A stretch of DNA of 17,469 bases from JAIBJP01 sp036506175. Its GTDB lineage: Bacteria; Actinomycetota; Thermoleophilia; Gaiellales; Gaiellaceae. Numbering within the stretch: the stretch's first letter is position 1; the number at the start of each line of letters is the position of its first letter. This document shows positions 1 to 6,148 of the stretch, piece after piece. The notes under the pieces are model-generated. The model ran no database searches. It had not been told where the DNA came from and saw only the letters and a program-made list of their open reading frames with translations. The stretch lies in contig DASXSE010000103.1 in the NCBI GenBank assembly GCA_036506175.1, positions 1-17,469 on the forward strand. The letters are read 5' to 3'. The position numbers and the translations under genes are program-made.

Positions 1-1125
1 CAGACGGTCCTCGAGACGATCCGCGCCGGCGCGCCGATCTCGCGGGCCGAGATCTCCCGGCGCGCAGGGATCTCCAAGCCGACCGTCTCGCTGGCGCTCC
101 AGTCGCTCGTCGAAGGGGGCCTCGTGCGCGAGACCAAGTCCGCTCCGAGCGGCCCGAGCTACGGCGCCGTCTACTTCGAGCCGGTCCCGGAGGCTGCGCT
201 GGTGCTGGGCATCGATCTCGGCGCTCGTTTCGTCCGGGGTGCAGTCTGTGACCTCTCGGGACGGATTCGCGCGCGCCAAGACGTCGAGCTCGCCGACGTC
301 GACGCCGAGCGCGCGCTCGCCGTCATCGGGAGCCTGCGCGACTCGCTCGTCGAGACAACCGGGCTGGACGCCGATCTCGTCGACGGCGTCGTCGTCGGAG
401 TTCCCGGTGTCGTGGAAGCAGCCACGGGTCGGCTGACGCTTGCCGAGAACGTTCCGGGCCTCGAGGACCGGGCGTTCGGGGCGGAAGTCGGAGAGCGCCT
501 CGACCTCCCCGTCGTCCTGGAGAACGACATCAACCTGGCAGCTCTCGGCGAGCAGTGGCTCGGAGTCGCCCAGGGAATCGACGACTTCGTCTTCCTCTCC
601 ATCGGCACGGGGATGGGTGCCGGTCTCGTCCTCCGGGGCGAGCTTCATCGGGGCCATCACGGGGCCGCCGGCGAGGTCGACTACGCGCTGGCGGGTGCCG
701 GCGTGGAAGCCGACCCGAGCGGCGCCGCCCTCACGGTTCTGACCGAGCGCCTGGCGGCCACCGGCGAGCACACGACGACCCTTCACCCTCCCTATGACGG
801 CCGCGCCGTGTTCGCGGCTGCGCGGGGAGGAGACCCGTTGGCGCGCGCGGTCGTCGACGAAGTCGCCCGCCGGATCGCCGCGCACGTTGCCTCGGTGTCC
901 GCGGTCGCCGACGTCGGCCTGGTCGTCCTCGGCGGCGGGCTCGGCACGAACGGCGACCTTCTGCTCGGCCCGGTGCGCGAGCTCCTGGGCGAGTGGCTTC
1001 CCTACGCCCCGCGCGTCGAGGTCTCGAGTCTCGGAGAAGCCGCCGTGCTGAGCGGCGCGCTCGCCGTTGGGCTGCGCGCCGCGCTCGACAACGTCTTCGC
1101 CAAGCGCGGCGCAGCTATCAGCTAG
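1..1125 (+). CDS. ROK-family transcriptional regulator (5' end outside window)
   Basis: The reading frame is open from base 1, so the true start lies upstream. The first 40 or so residues form a winged helix-turn-helix (ISRAEISRRAGISKPTVSLAL), followed by a ROK sugar-kinase-like domain. The phosphate-binding motif GIDLG is at about 208-222, ENDINLAALGE begins at 520, and the IGTGMGAGL glycine-rich motif follows near 601. ROK regulators (NagC/XylR type) usually bind a sugar or sugar phosphate and repress carbohydrate genes. The usual zinc loop (GH followed by CxCGxxGC) is absent: the protein reads GEVDY and has no cysteines there, so the sensor site is altered. The stop codon TAG (1123-1125) lies inside the first bases of repeat copy A. 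The family call is firm; the ligand and targets are unknown. Confidence 0.92.
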   Translation, partial: QTVLETIRAGAPISRAEISRRAGISKPTVSLALQSLVEGGLVRETKSAPSGPSYGAVYFEPVPEAALVLGIDLGARFVRGAVCDLSGRIRARQDVELADVDAERALAVIGSLRDSLVETTGLDADLVDGVVVGVPGVVEAATGRLTLAENVPGLEDRAFGAEVGERLDLPVVLENDINLAALGEQWLGVAQGIDDFVFLSIGTGMGAGLVLRGELHRGHHGAAGEVDYALAGAGVEADPSGAALTVLTERLAATGEHTTTLHPPYDGRAVFAAARGGDPLARAVVDEVARRIAAHVASVSAVADVGLVVLGGGLGTNGDLLLGPVRELLGEWLPYAPRVEVSSLGEAAVLSGALAVGLRAALDNVFAKRGAAIS

Positions 1126-1294
1126 GCCTCTGGTCGGCGGGCTTCAGTCGGGCAAATACGCATCCGCGTTCAGTTACTCGCAGACGCCGCTCGGCGCAGG
1201 ATCCTGCACGAGCTCGCGCTCGCCGTACTACAGATGTACTGCCTCGGGCTCGCTCGCTGGGCTCCTTTGCGAGCAGTGTCCCAGCGACCTAGCT
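1120..1294. repeat. Intergenic palindromic repeat, copy A
   Basis: This element fills the gap between two convergent genes and shares a long stretch with copy B (9498-9668). By my alignment, 1196-1283 and 9569-9656 match at about 81 of 88 positions without gaps, including a 23-base identical run. Its ends are inverted: AGCTAGG (1120-1126) and CCTAGCT (1288-1294). Inside are the palindrome GCAGGATCCTGC (1196-1207) and an imperfect long hairpin centred on GTACTACAGATGTAC. Copy A is more degenerate than copy B in its first 70 bases. It begins at the stop codon of the ROK gene. It could be a non-autonomous mobile repeat, a bidirectional terminator, or both. I see no other feature between 1126 and 1324. 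Confidence 0.85.
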
Positions 1295-1324
1295 AGGACG
1301 GTCCCGGTTTCGCCAATCCCTCAG

Positions 1325-2014
1325 TTAGATCGTCGGCACCCAGAGAGCGCCGTTGCGCGGGCCGGGATCGTCCTTGTCGTGCTCACGGAAGTGGAAGCGG
1401 AAGATGCCGTGGTTCACGAGATCGTCGATGTGATCCTTCAAGCGCGCGAGCATCGCATCCGCTTGCGCCTGCGTCAGCTCGCCGTCCTTCACCAGCTGGT
1501 CGAGCTTCTTCTTGGCGTTGTCGAGGACGGCCTGCTTCAGGCCGTCGACCGACTTGTTCTGCGCCTTGGCGATCTGGGCGAGCGTCTGGCCGTTGTTGAG
1601 GCGGGTCATGAGCTGCGCTTCGCTGAGGCCCAGGTAGTCGGCCGCCGCTGAGAGCTTGTCGCCGAAGAGCGGCGGCCCGCCGTGGAAGTGGTGATGGAAC
1701 CCGAAGCCCGGGCCGAAGAAAGGCCCGAAGGGCGGGTAGTCGCCCGAATTGATCCGCGCCTTGAGCTCATCCGCCTGGGCCTGCGTGATCTTCCCGGCCT
1801 TGAGCGCGGCGTCCACCTGGTCGAGGGCCGCAGCCTTCGTGGCGTCCTGGAGCTTCTGCGGCGAGATCCCGAGGTGCTTCGCCACCGCGTCGAAGAAGGA
1901 CTTGGGCGACGGCGAGGAGTCGCCGGACGCCGCAATGGCGGCGCCGCCGCCCACGAGGATTGCGAGGGCGGCGGCTGCCATGAGGAGAGCTTTTCGAGTC
2001 CGGAAGCGGTTCAT
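1325..2014 (-). CDS. Secreted helical-repeat protein with LTxxQ-like motifs
   Basis: This 229-residue protein has a basic N-terminus and a hydrophobic segment (about 9-29) typical of a Sec signal peptide. Two related helical units follow (about 39-89 and 119-201). Each opens with an LGIS/LGLS turn and ends with KITQAQADELKARI or ELTQAQADAMLARL. A Pro/Gly/Phe/His-rich linker with HHHFH (about 90-118) separates them and could bind metal. The LTxxQ pattern resembles periplasmic stress proteins such as Spy and CpxP, but homology is not shown; similar (I/L)TQAQAD repeats occur in many uncharacterised secreted proteins of Gram-positive bacteria. No strong ribosome-binding site is seen. The gene lies 45 nt downstream of htrA on the same strand, with three tandem CTAAGA boxes in the gap, so it may have its own regulated promoter. 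Function is unknown. Confidence 0.85.
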   Translation of the reverse strand: MNRFRTRKALLMAAAALAILVGGGAAIAASGDSSPSPKSFFDAVAKHLGISPQKLQDATKAAALDQVDAALKAGKITQAQADELKARINSGDYPPFGPFFGPGFGFHHHFHGGPPLFGDKLSAAADYLGLSEAQLMTRLNNGQTLAQIAKAQNKSVDGLKQAVLDNAKKKLDQLVKDGELTQAQADAMLARLKDHIDDLVNHGIFRFHFREHDKDDPGPRNGALWVPTI

Positions 2015-2030
2015 GTTTGGAATCGAACCC

Positions 2031-2065
2031 GATCGTTCTAAGAGGGGGCTAAGAACGATCTAAGA
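2031..2065. promoter_or_regulatory. Triple CTAAGA operator array inside a dyad
   Basis: On the plus strand CTAAGA occurs at 2038-2043, 2049-2054 and 2060-2065, exactly 11 bp apart. Tandem sites one helical turn apart are typical of OmpR/PhoB-family response regulators, and such a regulator is encoded 1.2 kb away. The last box overlaps the htrA stop codon (2060-2062). The first two boxes also lie in an inverted repeat with 9-bp perfect arms, GATCGTTCT (2031-2039) and AGAACGATC (2052-2060), around a 12-nt spacer. This dyad could alternatively fold in the htrA transcript. I infer that it controls the gene at 1325-2014. Confidence 0.65.
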
Positions 2066-3124
2066 ATTCGGGCGGCTCCCCAGCGTCACTTGCACGGTGT
2101 GGCTCGATCCGCCACGGGTGTAGGTCACGGAGATCGTGTCACCCGACTTCTTCGCGTTGATCGCGCTCGTCAGAGCGTCGGCGGAGTCGATCTTCGCGCC
2201 GTCGACCGCGGTGATGAGATCGCCGACACGGAGCCCGGCGTTGTCAGCCGGCGTTCCGTTGCGGACCTGCGAGATCCGGGCGCCGCCCGTGACGGTCGAA
2301 TCGACTGCGACTCCGAGATAGGCGTGCTCAGCCTGTCCGGACGAGATCAGCTGCGAGACGATCGACTTGACGGTGTTCGACGGGATGGCAAATCCCACGC
2401 CGTCATTGCCGCCGGAGTCGCTCTCGATCTGCGAGTTGACCCCGATCACCTCGGCCTGCGAGTTGAGCAGCGGGCCGCCGGAGTTCCCGTGGTTGATCGC
2501 GGCGTCGGTCTGGATGGAATCGTCGATCGTGAAGTTGTTCGGCGAGGTCATCTCCCGATGAAGGGCGCTGACGATGCCGCTCGTGACCGAATCCTCGAGT
2601 CCGAAGGGGCTCCCGATCGCCACGACGCTGTCGCCGACGGCGACGTTGTTCGAATCGGCGAGCGAAAGCAGCTCGAGCACTGACGTAGGGGCGTCGACCT
2701 TGATGACGGCCAGGTCAGTCGAAGGATCGCTCCCGACGAGCTCGGCCTTATACGTCTTCCCGTTCCAGAACCTGACGGAGATGGAGCTCGCTCCGTCGAC
2801 GACGTGCTGGTTCGTGATGATGTGGCCCTGGGCGTCGTACACGAAGCCAGAGCCCTGAGCCTGGCCGTTCTGGGTGCCGAGCGGGGTTGCTTGCGACGTC
2901 GAGACGGTGATCTCGACGACGCCCTTGTAGCTGCGCTGGTAGATGTCCCCAACCGACAACGGAGATGTCGTGTTCGCGGCCGGCTCGGAACTGCTGACGG
3001 TGACCTGACGGACGACGGTCGTGCCGTCAGAGGTGAGACCTGCATAGGTCGCTGCGCCGCCAGCCCCTGCGGCGGCGACGGCGAGGAGCGCGGCGGCTCC
3101 GGTAAGAGTGCGACGGCGGTTCAT
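2060..3124 (-). CDS. htrA: HtrA/DegP-like secreted or membrane-anchored serine protease with PDZ domain
   Basis: This is a 354-residue trypsin-like protease that degrades or refolds damaged proteins outside the membrane. An N-terminal hydrophobic segment (about 8-29) serves as signal or anchor. A low-complexity linker follows, then the protease domain with the full triad: His107 (TNQHVVDG), Asp137 (STDLAVI) and Ser215 (GNSGGPL). A single PDZ domain occupies about 262-352 (YLGVAVD, GTPADNAGLRVGDLI). I chose the ATG at 3122-3124 because GGAAAGGAG sits directly before it and MNRRR begins a normal signal sequence; the longer option from 3154 would translate through this site. It is divergent from the response-regulator operon across a 130-bp region with CTAAGA boxes. 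The layout resembles pepD next to mprAB in mycobacteria. Confidence 0.96.
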   Translation of the reverse strand: MNRRRTLTGAAALLAVAAAGAGGAATYAGLTSDGTTVVRQVTVSSSEPAANTTSPLSVGDIYQRSYKGVVEITVSTSQATPLGTQNGQAQGSGFVYDAQGHIITNQHVVDGASSISVRFWNGKTYKAELVGSDPSTDLAVIKVDAPTSVLELLSLADSNNVAVGDSVVAIGSPFGLEDSVTSGIVSALHREMTSPNNFTIDDSIQTDAAINHGNSGGPLLNSQAEVIGVNSQIESDSGGNDGVGFAIPSNTVKSIVSQLISSGQAEHAYLGVAVDSTVTGGARISQVRNGTPADNAGLRVGDLITAVDGAKIDSADALTSAINAKKSGDTISVTYTRGGSSHTVQVTLGSRPNS

Positions 3125-3126
3125 TT

Positions 3127-3135
3127 CTCCTTTCC
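3127..3135 (-). promoter_or_regulatory. Ribosome-binding site deciding the htrA start
   Basis: The minus strand reads GGAAAGGAG, then AA, then ATG. It is one of the two clearest Shine-Dalgarno sequences in the window. It lies inside the longer possible reading frame from 3154, which argues for the shorter start at 3124. Confidence 0.8.
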
Positions 3136-3154
3136 TTTCACTTGACGCCGCCAC

Positions 3155-3233
3155 TCTTACCGCGCGCCCTAAGAGGCACCTGAAACGCGCCTAAGAACTG
3201 GCTAAGAAGGCCGGTTCTTAGCTTCCTCTAAGA
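3155..3233. promoter_or_regulatory. Divergent control region with CTAAGA boxes at 11-bp spacing
   Basis: The region between htrA (minus) and the response regulator (plus) holds CTAAGA at 3169-3174, 3191-3196 and 3202-3207. A degenerate CTGAAA at 3180-3185 completes a four-box ladder with exact 11-bp steps. An inverted copy TCTTAG lies at 3216-3221 and a further CTAAGA at 3228-3233. The arrangement suggests binding by an OmpR-family regulator dimer array and autoregulation of the neighbouring operon together with htrA. CACAAT at 3243-3248, six bases before the regulator's GTG, is a possible -10 element for a leaderless transcript, since I see no good ribosome-binding site there. Confidence 0.7.
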
Positions 3234-3254
3234 GAGAACACGCACAATGGACGC

Positions 3255-3929
3255 GTGAAGATCCTGGTCGTCGACGACGAACGCGCGGTACGCGAATCGC
3301 TCCGCCGTGCCCTCGAGCTCGAGGGCTACGAGGTCGAGCTCGCCGGCGACGGCGAAGAGGCTCTGTACCGTCTCGGCTCGAATGGCGACCCCGACGCGAT
3401 GATCCTCGACGTGCTCATGCCCGGAATCGACGGGCTCGAGGTCTGCCGGCGGCTCCGGCGCGAAGGCAACCACATCCCGGTGCTCATGCTGACCGCGCGC
3501 GACGAGGTTGAGAACCGGGTCGCGGGCCTCGACGCGGGCGCCGACGACTACGTCACGAAGCCCTTCGCCCTCGAAGAGCTCCTCGCGCGCATTCGCGCGC
3601 TCCTGCGGCGAACTCCCAGCGGTTCCGGGGAGCTTCTCCGCTTCGCCGACCTCGAGCTCGATCCCGGGACTCGCGAGGTGCGGCGTGCCGGCGAACCGAT
3701 CGAGCTGACGCGCACGGAATTCTCCCTGCTCGAGCTCTTCATGCTGAATCCGCGCCAGGTGCTCACCCGCTCGATCATCTTCGAACGGGTGTGGGGGTAC
3801 GACTTCGGCTACTCGTCGAACTCGTTGGACGTCTACATCGGCTACCTGCGGCGGAAGACGGAGGCAGGCGAACGACCGCGTCTCGTCCAGACGGTTCGAG
3901 GCGTCGGGTACGCGCTGCGAGAAAAGTGA
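3255..3929 (+). CDS. OmpR-family response regulator, MprA-like
   Basis: This 224-residue protein has a receiver domain (about 1-115) and a winged-helix DNA-binding domain (about 127-222). The receiver has the acidic pair Asp7/Asp8, the phosphoacceptor Asp52 (MILDVLMPG), Thr80 and Lys102 (TKPFALEELLARIRALLRR). The effector domain shows LTRTEFSLLELF, the SNSLDVYIGYLRRK recognition helix region and VRGVGYAL. The sequence style is very close to MprA, which in mycobacteria governs envelope stress and the HtrA-type protease PepD. The start is GTG at 3255. The kinase start overlaps its stop by 4 nt (GTGA), so the two are translationally coupled. CTAAGA boxes directly upstream suggest autoregulation; binding of this protein to those boxes is my inference. 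Confidence 0.96.
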   Translation: MKILVVDDERAVRESLRRALELEGYEVELAGDGEEALYRLGSNGDPDAMILDVLMPGIDGLEVCRRLRREGNHIPVLMLTARDEVENRVAGLDAGADDYVTKPFALEELLARIRALLRRTPSGSGELLRFADLELDPGTREVRRAGEPIELTRTEFSLLELFMLNPRQVLTRSIIFERVWGYDFGYSSNSLDVYIGYLRRKTEAGERPRLVQTVRGVGYALREK

Positions 3930-5278
3930 GCTTCCGTGCCCGGCTAACGCTCGTTGCGGCTGCCGCCGTCGCCCTCGTCGTCGTGTTCGCCTCGGCAGTG
4001 GTCTACCTGGTGGTACGGAACCAGCTGCGCGGGACGGTCGACGCGGCGCTCCGCGACCGTGCGGCTGACGTTTCGCACGAGCCGATTCGCGCCTTTCGGG
4101 TCGGCGGCCAGGCGTTCCTCGGTCCAGGCCCCGGCCTCGGCGGCGCACCCGGCTATTTCCAGCTCGTCGACTCGGACGGGACCACCGTCCGCCCGCCGGG
4201 CGAGGACGTCGAGCTGCCGGTGTCGGGTCACGTCCTCGCGGTCGCGCGCGGCGAGAGCGGCACGTTCCTCTCGGACACGCACGTTTCGAGCACCCACTTG
4301 CGCGTTATCACGTTCCCCTATGCCACCGGCTTCGCCGTCCAGATCGCGCGGCCGCTGACGGAGGTCGATCACTCGCTCGCGCGGATCCGCTTCTTCCTCA
4401 TCCTCATAGCGCTCACTGGCATCGCCGTGGCCGCCGCGGTCGGACTGGCTGTCACCCGCGCGGCCCTGGCGCCCGTGAAACGGCTCACGGAGGCAAGCGA
4501 ACGCGTCACCGAGACCGGTGACCTGTCGGAACGCATCGAGACAACCGGCGGAGACGACGAGCTGAGCCGCCTCGCAACAAGCTTCAACACGATGCTGGCC
4601 GCCCTGCAGGAATCGACCCGCGCGCAGCGCCAGCTTGTCGCCGACGCCTCGCACGAGCTCAGGACTCCGCTGACGAGCGTACGCACCAACATCGAGGTGC
4701 TCGCCAGCGGGCGCGAGCTGCCCGGTGAGGAGCGTCAGCGGCTCCTGAACGACGTGGTCGCGGAGCTCGGAGAGATGACCTCGCTGATCTCGGAGCTGAT
4801 CGCACTTGCGCGCGCCGAGCAGCTCACGGCCGAGCCGGAGGACGTTCGTGTGGATCTCATCGCGGCCGAAGCAGTGGAGCGCGTGCAGCGCAACCGGCCC
4901 GACGTGACCTTCAAGACCGATCTGGACGAGTCCGTCGTCTTCGGCGATGCGCAGACGATCGAGCGGGCCGTCTCCAACCTGCTCGACAACGCTGCCAAGT
5001 GGAGCCCCGAGGGCGGAGAGGTCGAGGTCGGCGTGCGCCCGGGCCTCGTCACCGTTCGCGACCACGGCCCCGGAATCGCCGCCGAAGACCTTCCGTACGT
5101 GTTCGACCGCTTCTACCGGGCGCGTTCAGCGCGCGGCATGCCTGGGTCGGGCCTCGGGCTCGCGATCGTGCGGCAGGTCGCCGAGGCTCACGGGGGCGAG
5201 GTCACCGCCGAATCGGCGGCGGGAGGCGGAACACTCATGTCGCTCCGCCTCAACGGGCGGCCTCCCGGCGAGACGTAG
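3926..5278 (+). CDS. Membrane sensor histidine kinase, MprB-like
   Basis: This 450-residue kinase begins at GTG 3926, overlapping the regulator stop as GTGA. The frame is open further upstream, but MSFRARLTLVAAAAVAL makes a sensible start. TM1 is about 10-31, an extracellular sensor region about 32-153, and TM2 about 155-177. A HAMP domain (about 178-232) follows, then the HisKA box ASHELRTPL with His243. The ATPase has N box NLLDNAAKWS (Asn355), G1 DHGPGIA (379-385), F box FDRFYRA and G2 GSGLGLAI (407-414). All catalytic motifs are intact. It should phosphorylate the upstream regulator in response to an envelope signal, and the extracellular region is too small and generic to name a ligand. 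Its last 91 bp overlap the opposite-strand membrane protein gene tail to tail. Confidence 0.95.
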   Translation: MSFRARLTLVAAAAVALVVVFASAVVYLVVRNQLRGTVDAALRDRAADVSHEPIRAFRVGGQAFLGPGPGLGGAPGYFQLVDSDGTTVRPPGEDVELPVSGHVLAVARGESGTFLSDTHVSSTHLRVITFPYATGFAVQIARPLTEVDHSLARIRFFLILIALTGIAVAAAVGLAVTRAALAPVKRLTEASERVTETGDLSERIETTGGDDELSRLATSFNTMLAALQESTRAQRQLVADASHELRTPLTSVRTNIEVLASGRELPGEERQRLLNDVVAELGEMTSLISELIALARAEQLTAEPEDVRVDLIAAEAVERVQRNRPDVTFKTDLDESVVFGDAQTIERAVSNLLDNAAKWSPEGGEVEVGVRPGLVTVRDHGPGIAAEDLPYVFDRFYRARSARGMPGSGLGLAIVRQVAEAHGGEVTAESAAGGGTLMSLRLNGRPPGET

Positions 5279-6036
5279 CCCCAGAACTCCACGCAGCCGA
5301 GGGCGAGCGCGACTGGGACGGTCGCGGGCAGCGCGTCGGTGACCATGAAGAAGAGCGAGGAGGTCATGGCGAAGAAGGCGACGAGCAGCGCCGCGCCTCC
5401 TCGGCGCTTGGCCTCGTAGGCAAGGACCGCGCCAAGCCCGGCCGCCACGAAGAGGTCGGCGTATTCCATCGAGGCGGAGCCCAGCACGACGCGCTGGAAC
5501 TGGAGGTGGGGACCGACCACGGGGGTGGCCTGCACGATCGGGCGGCTCGCCTCCTCGAGCCTGTGCGCCAGCGCGACGGAGAGGTCGACCGCGGCCCAGA
5601 CTCCGATGCCGATCTTGGCAACGGCGTTCGGAAGGATCCCCACGACCACGACCGCCAAGGCGACCGACGAGAGCGCGACGAGCACGAGGCCGGCCGCCTC
5701 GCCTGACTTCCCGTGCGGCGCGGCCCACGCAACTGCGACGAGAGCGGGAACGACGAGCGCTAGCGCAGGGTGATGAATCCTCGTCGCCCAGCCGACCCCG
5801 ATCGCCGCCAGGATGGGGACGGCGATCAGCGCCAGGGTCGAAACGCTGCTCGCCCAGGCTGACGCGACCGAAGGGATGAACGTGACGCCGGTGAGCACAG
5901 CCGCGGGCGCGATGATCAGGAGCCAATGAGCTCGCAGCGCGGCGAGCCAGCGCGGTCGAGGTGCGCGGGGGAGGAAGACCATGACCGCCTGAACCAGGCC
6001 GAGGCCGCAATACCAGGCGTACGCGGAGGCGCTCAT
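5188..6036 (-). CDS. Nine-helix membrane protein, presenilin/SPP-like (A22) aspartyl protease candidate
   Basis: This 282-residue protein reads as nine hydrophobic helices: about 4-22, 36-57, 62-82, 89-105, 114-135, 138-157, 183-207, 213-232 and 237-253. Presenilin and signal peptide peptidase also have nine, with catalytic Asp in TM6 and TM7 and a PAL motif at the start of TM9. Here Asp151 sits in TM6 (WAAVDLSVAL), Asp194 in TM7 (MEYADLFVAAG), and ALPATVP (236-242) opens TM9. The spacing from the TM7 Asp to the PAL-like site (43 residues) is close to the roughly 41-48 I recall for archaeal presenilin homologues and human presenilin-1. The motifs diverge: YD is VD, GxGD is EYAD, and PAL is PAT. 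So the gene is certain, but the protease call is a motif-and-topology inference. It starts at ATG 6034-6036, without a clear ribosome-binding site, divergent from the lipoprotein across a region with two TTAAG boxes. Confidence 0.72.
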   Translation of the reverse strand: MSASAYAWYCGLGLVQAVMVFLPRAPRPRWLAALRAHWLLIIAPAAVLTGVTFIPSVASAWASSVSTLALIAVPILAAIGVGWATRIHHPALALVVPALVAVAWAAPHGKSGEAAGLVLVALSSVALAVVVVGILPNAVAKIGIGVWAAVDLSVALAHRLEEASRPIVQATPVVGPHLQFQRVVLGSASMEYADLFVAAGLGAVLAYEAKRRGGAALLVAFFAMTSSLFFMVTDALPATVPVALALGCVEFWGYVSPGGRPLRRSDMSVPPPAADSAVTSPP

Positions 6037-6061
6037 GACCGCTTCGTACCACGAGCGGCCG

Positions 6062-6078
6062 TTAAGCGTCCATTAAGA
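6062..6078. promoter_or_regulatory. Paired TTAAG operator between divergent genes
   Basis: TTAAGC (6062-6067) and TTAAGA (6073-6078) are direct repeats 11 bp apart in the 112-bp region between the membrane protein (minus) and the lipoprotein (plus). The second reads TTAAGAGG, matching the CTAAGAGG of the boxes at 2038 and 3169. I propose the same response regulator binds here. With only two boxes the support is weaker than at the other two sites. Confidence 0.5.
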
Positions 6079-6138
6079 GGCCCTTCTGACTGGATCCGAT
6101 TCGACCCCGGCCGTCTAGTCAAGGGCGAGGGGGCAGAC

Positions 6139-6144
6139 AGGAGG
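6139..6144 (+). promoter_or_regulatory. Consensus Shine-Dalgarno of the lipoprotein gene
   Basis: AGGAGG is followed by four bases and ATG at 6149. It is a full-consensus site, in contrast to the weak or absent sites before most genes here, and predicts strong translation. Confidence 0.85.
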
Positions 6145-6148
6145 AATC

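Noticed and set aside
1067..1651. Open frame running through repeat copy A into the helical-protein gene
   Set aside because: It reads through non-coding repeat DNA and antisense of a real gene; the peptide has no domain character. Similar frames across copy B are rejected for the same reason.
3124..3154. Longer htrA start giving ten extra residues
   Set aside because: The extension would translate through the ribosome-binding site and put charged residues before the signal sequence.
3228..4148. 306-residue minus-strand open frame across the regulator and kinase genes
   Set aside because: It is antisense to two genes with complete domain motifs, is rich in Arg/Glu/Val with no recognisable fold, and is explained by GC-rich codon bias.
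5126..6052. Alternative minus-strand frame over the membrane protein
   Set aside because: It is Arg/Gly-rich and lacks the regular hydrophobic helices of the frame at 5188-6036, which also carries the presenilin-like motifs.
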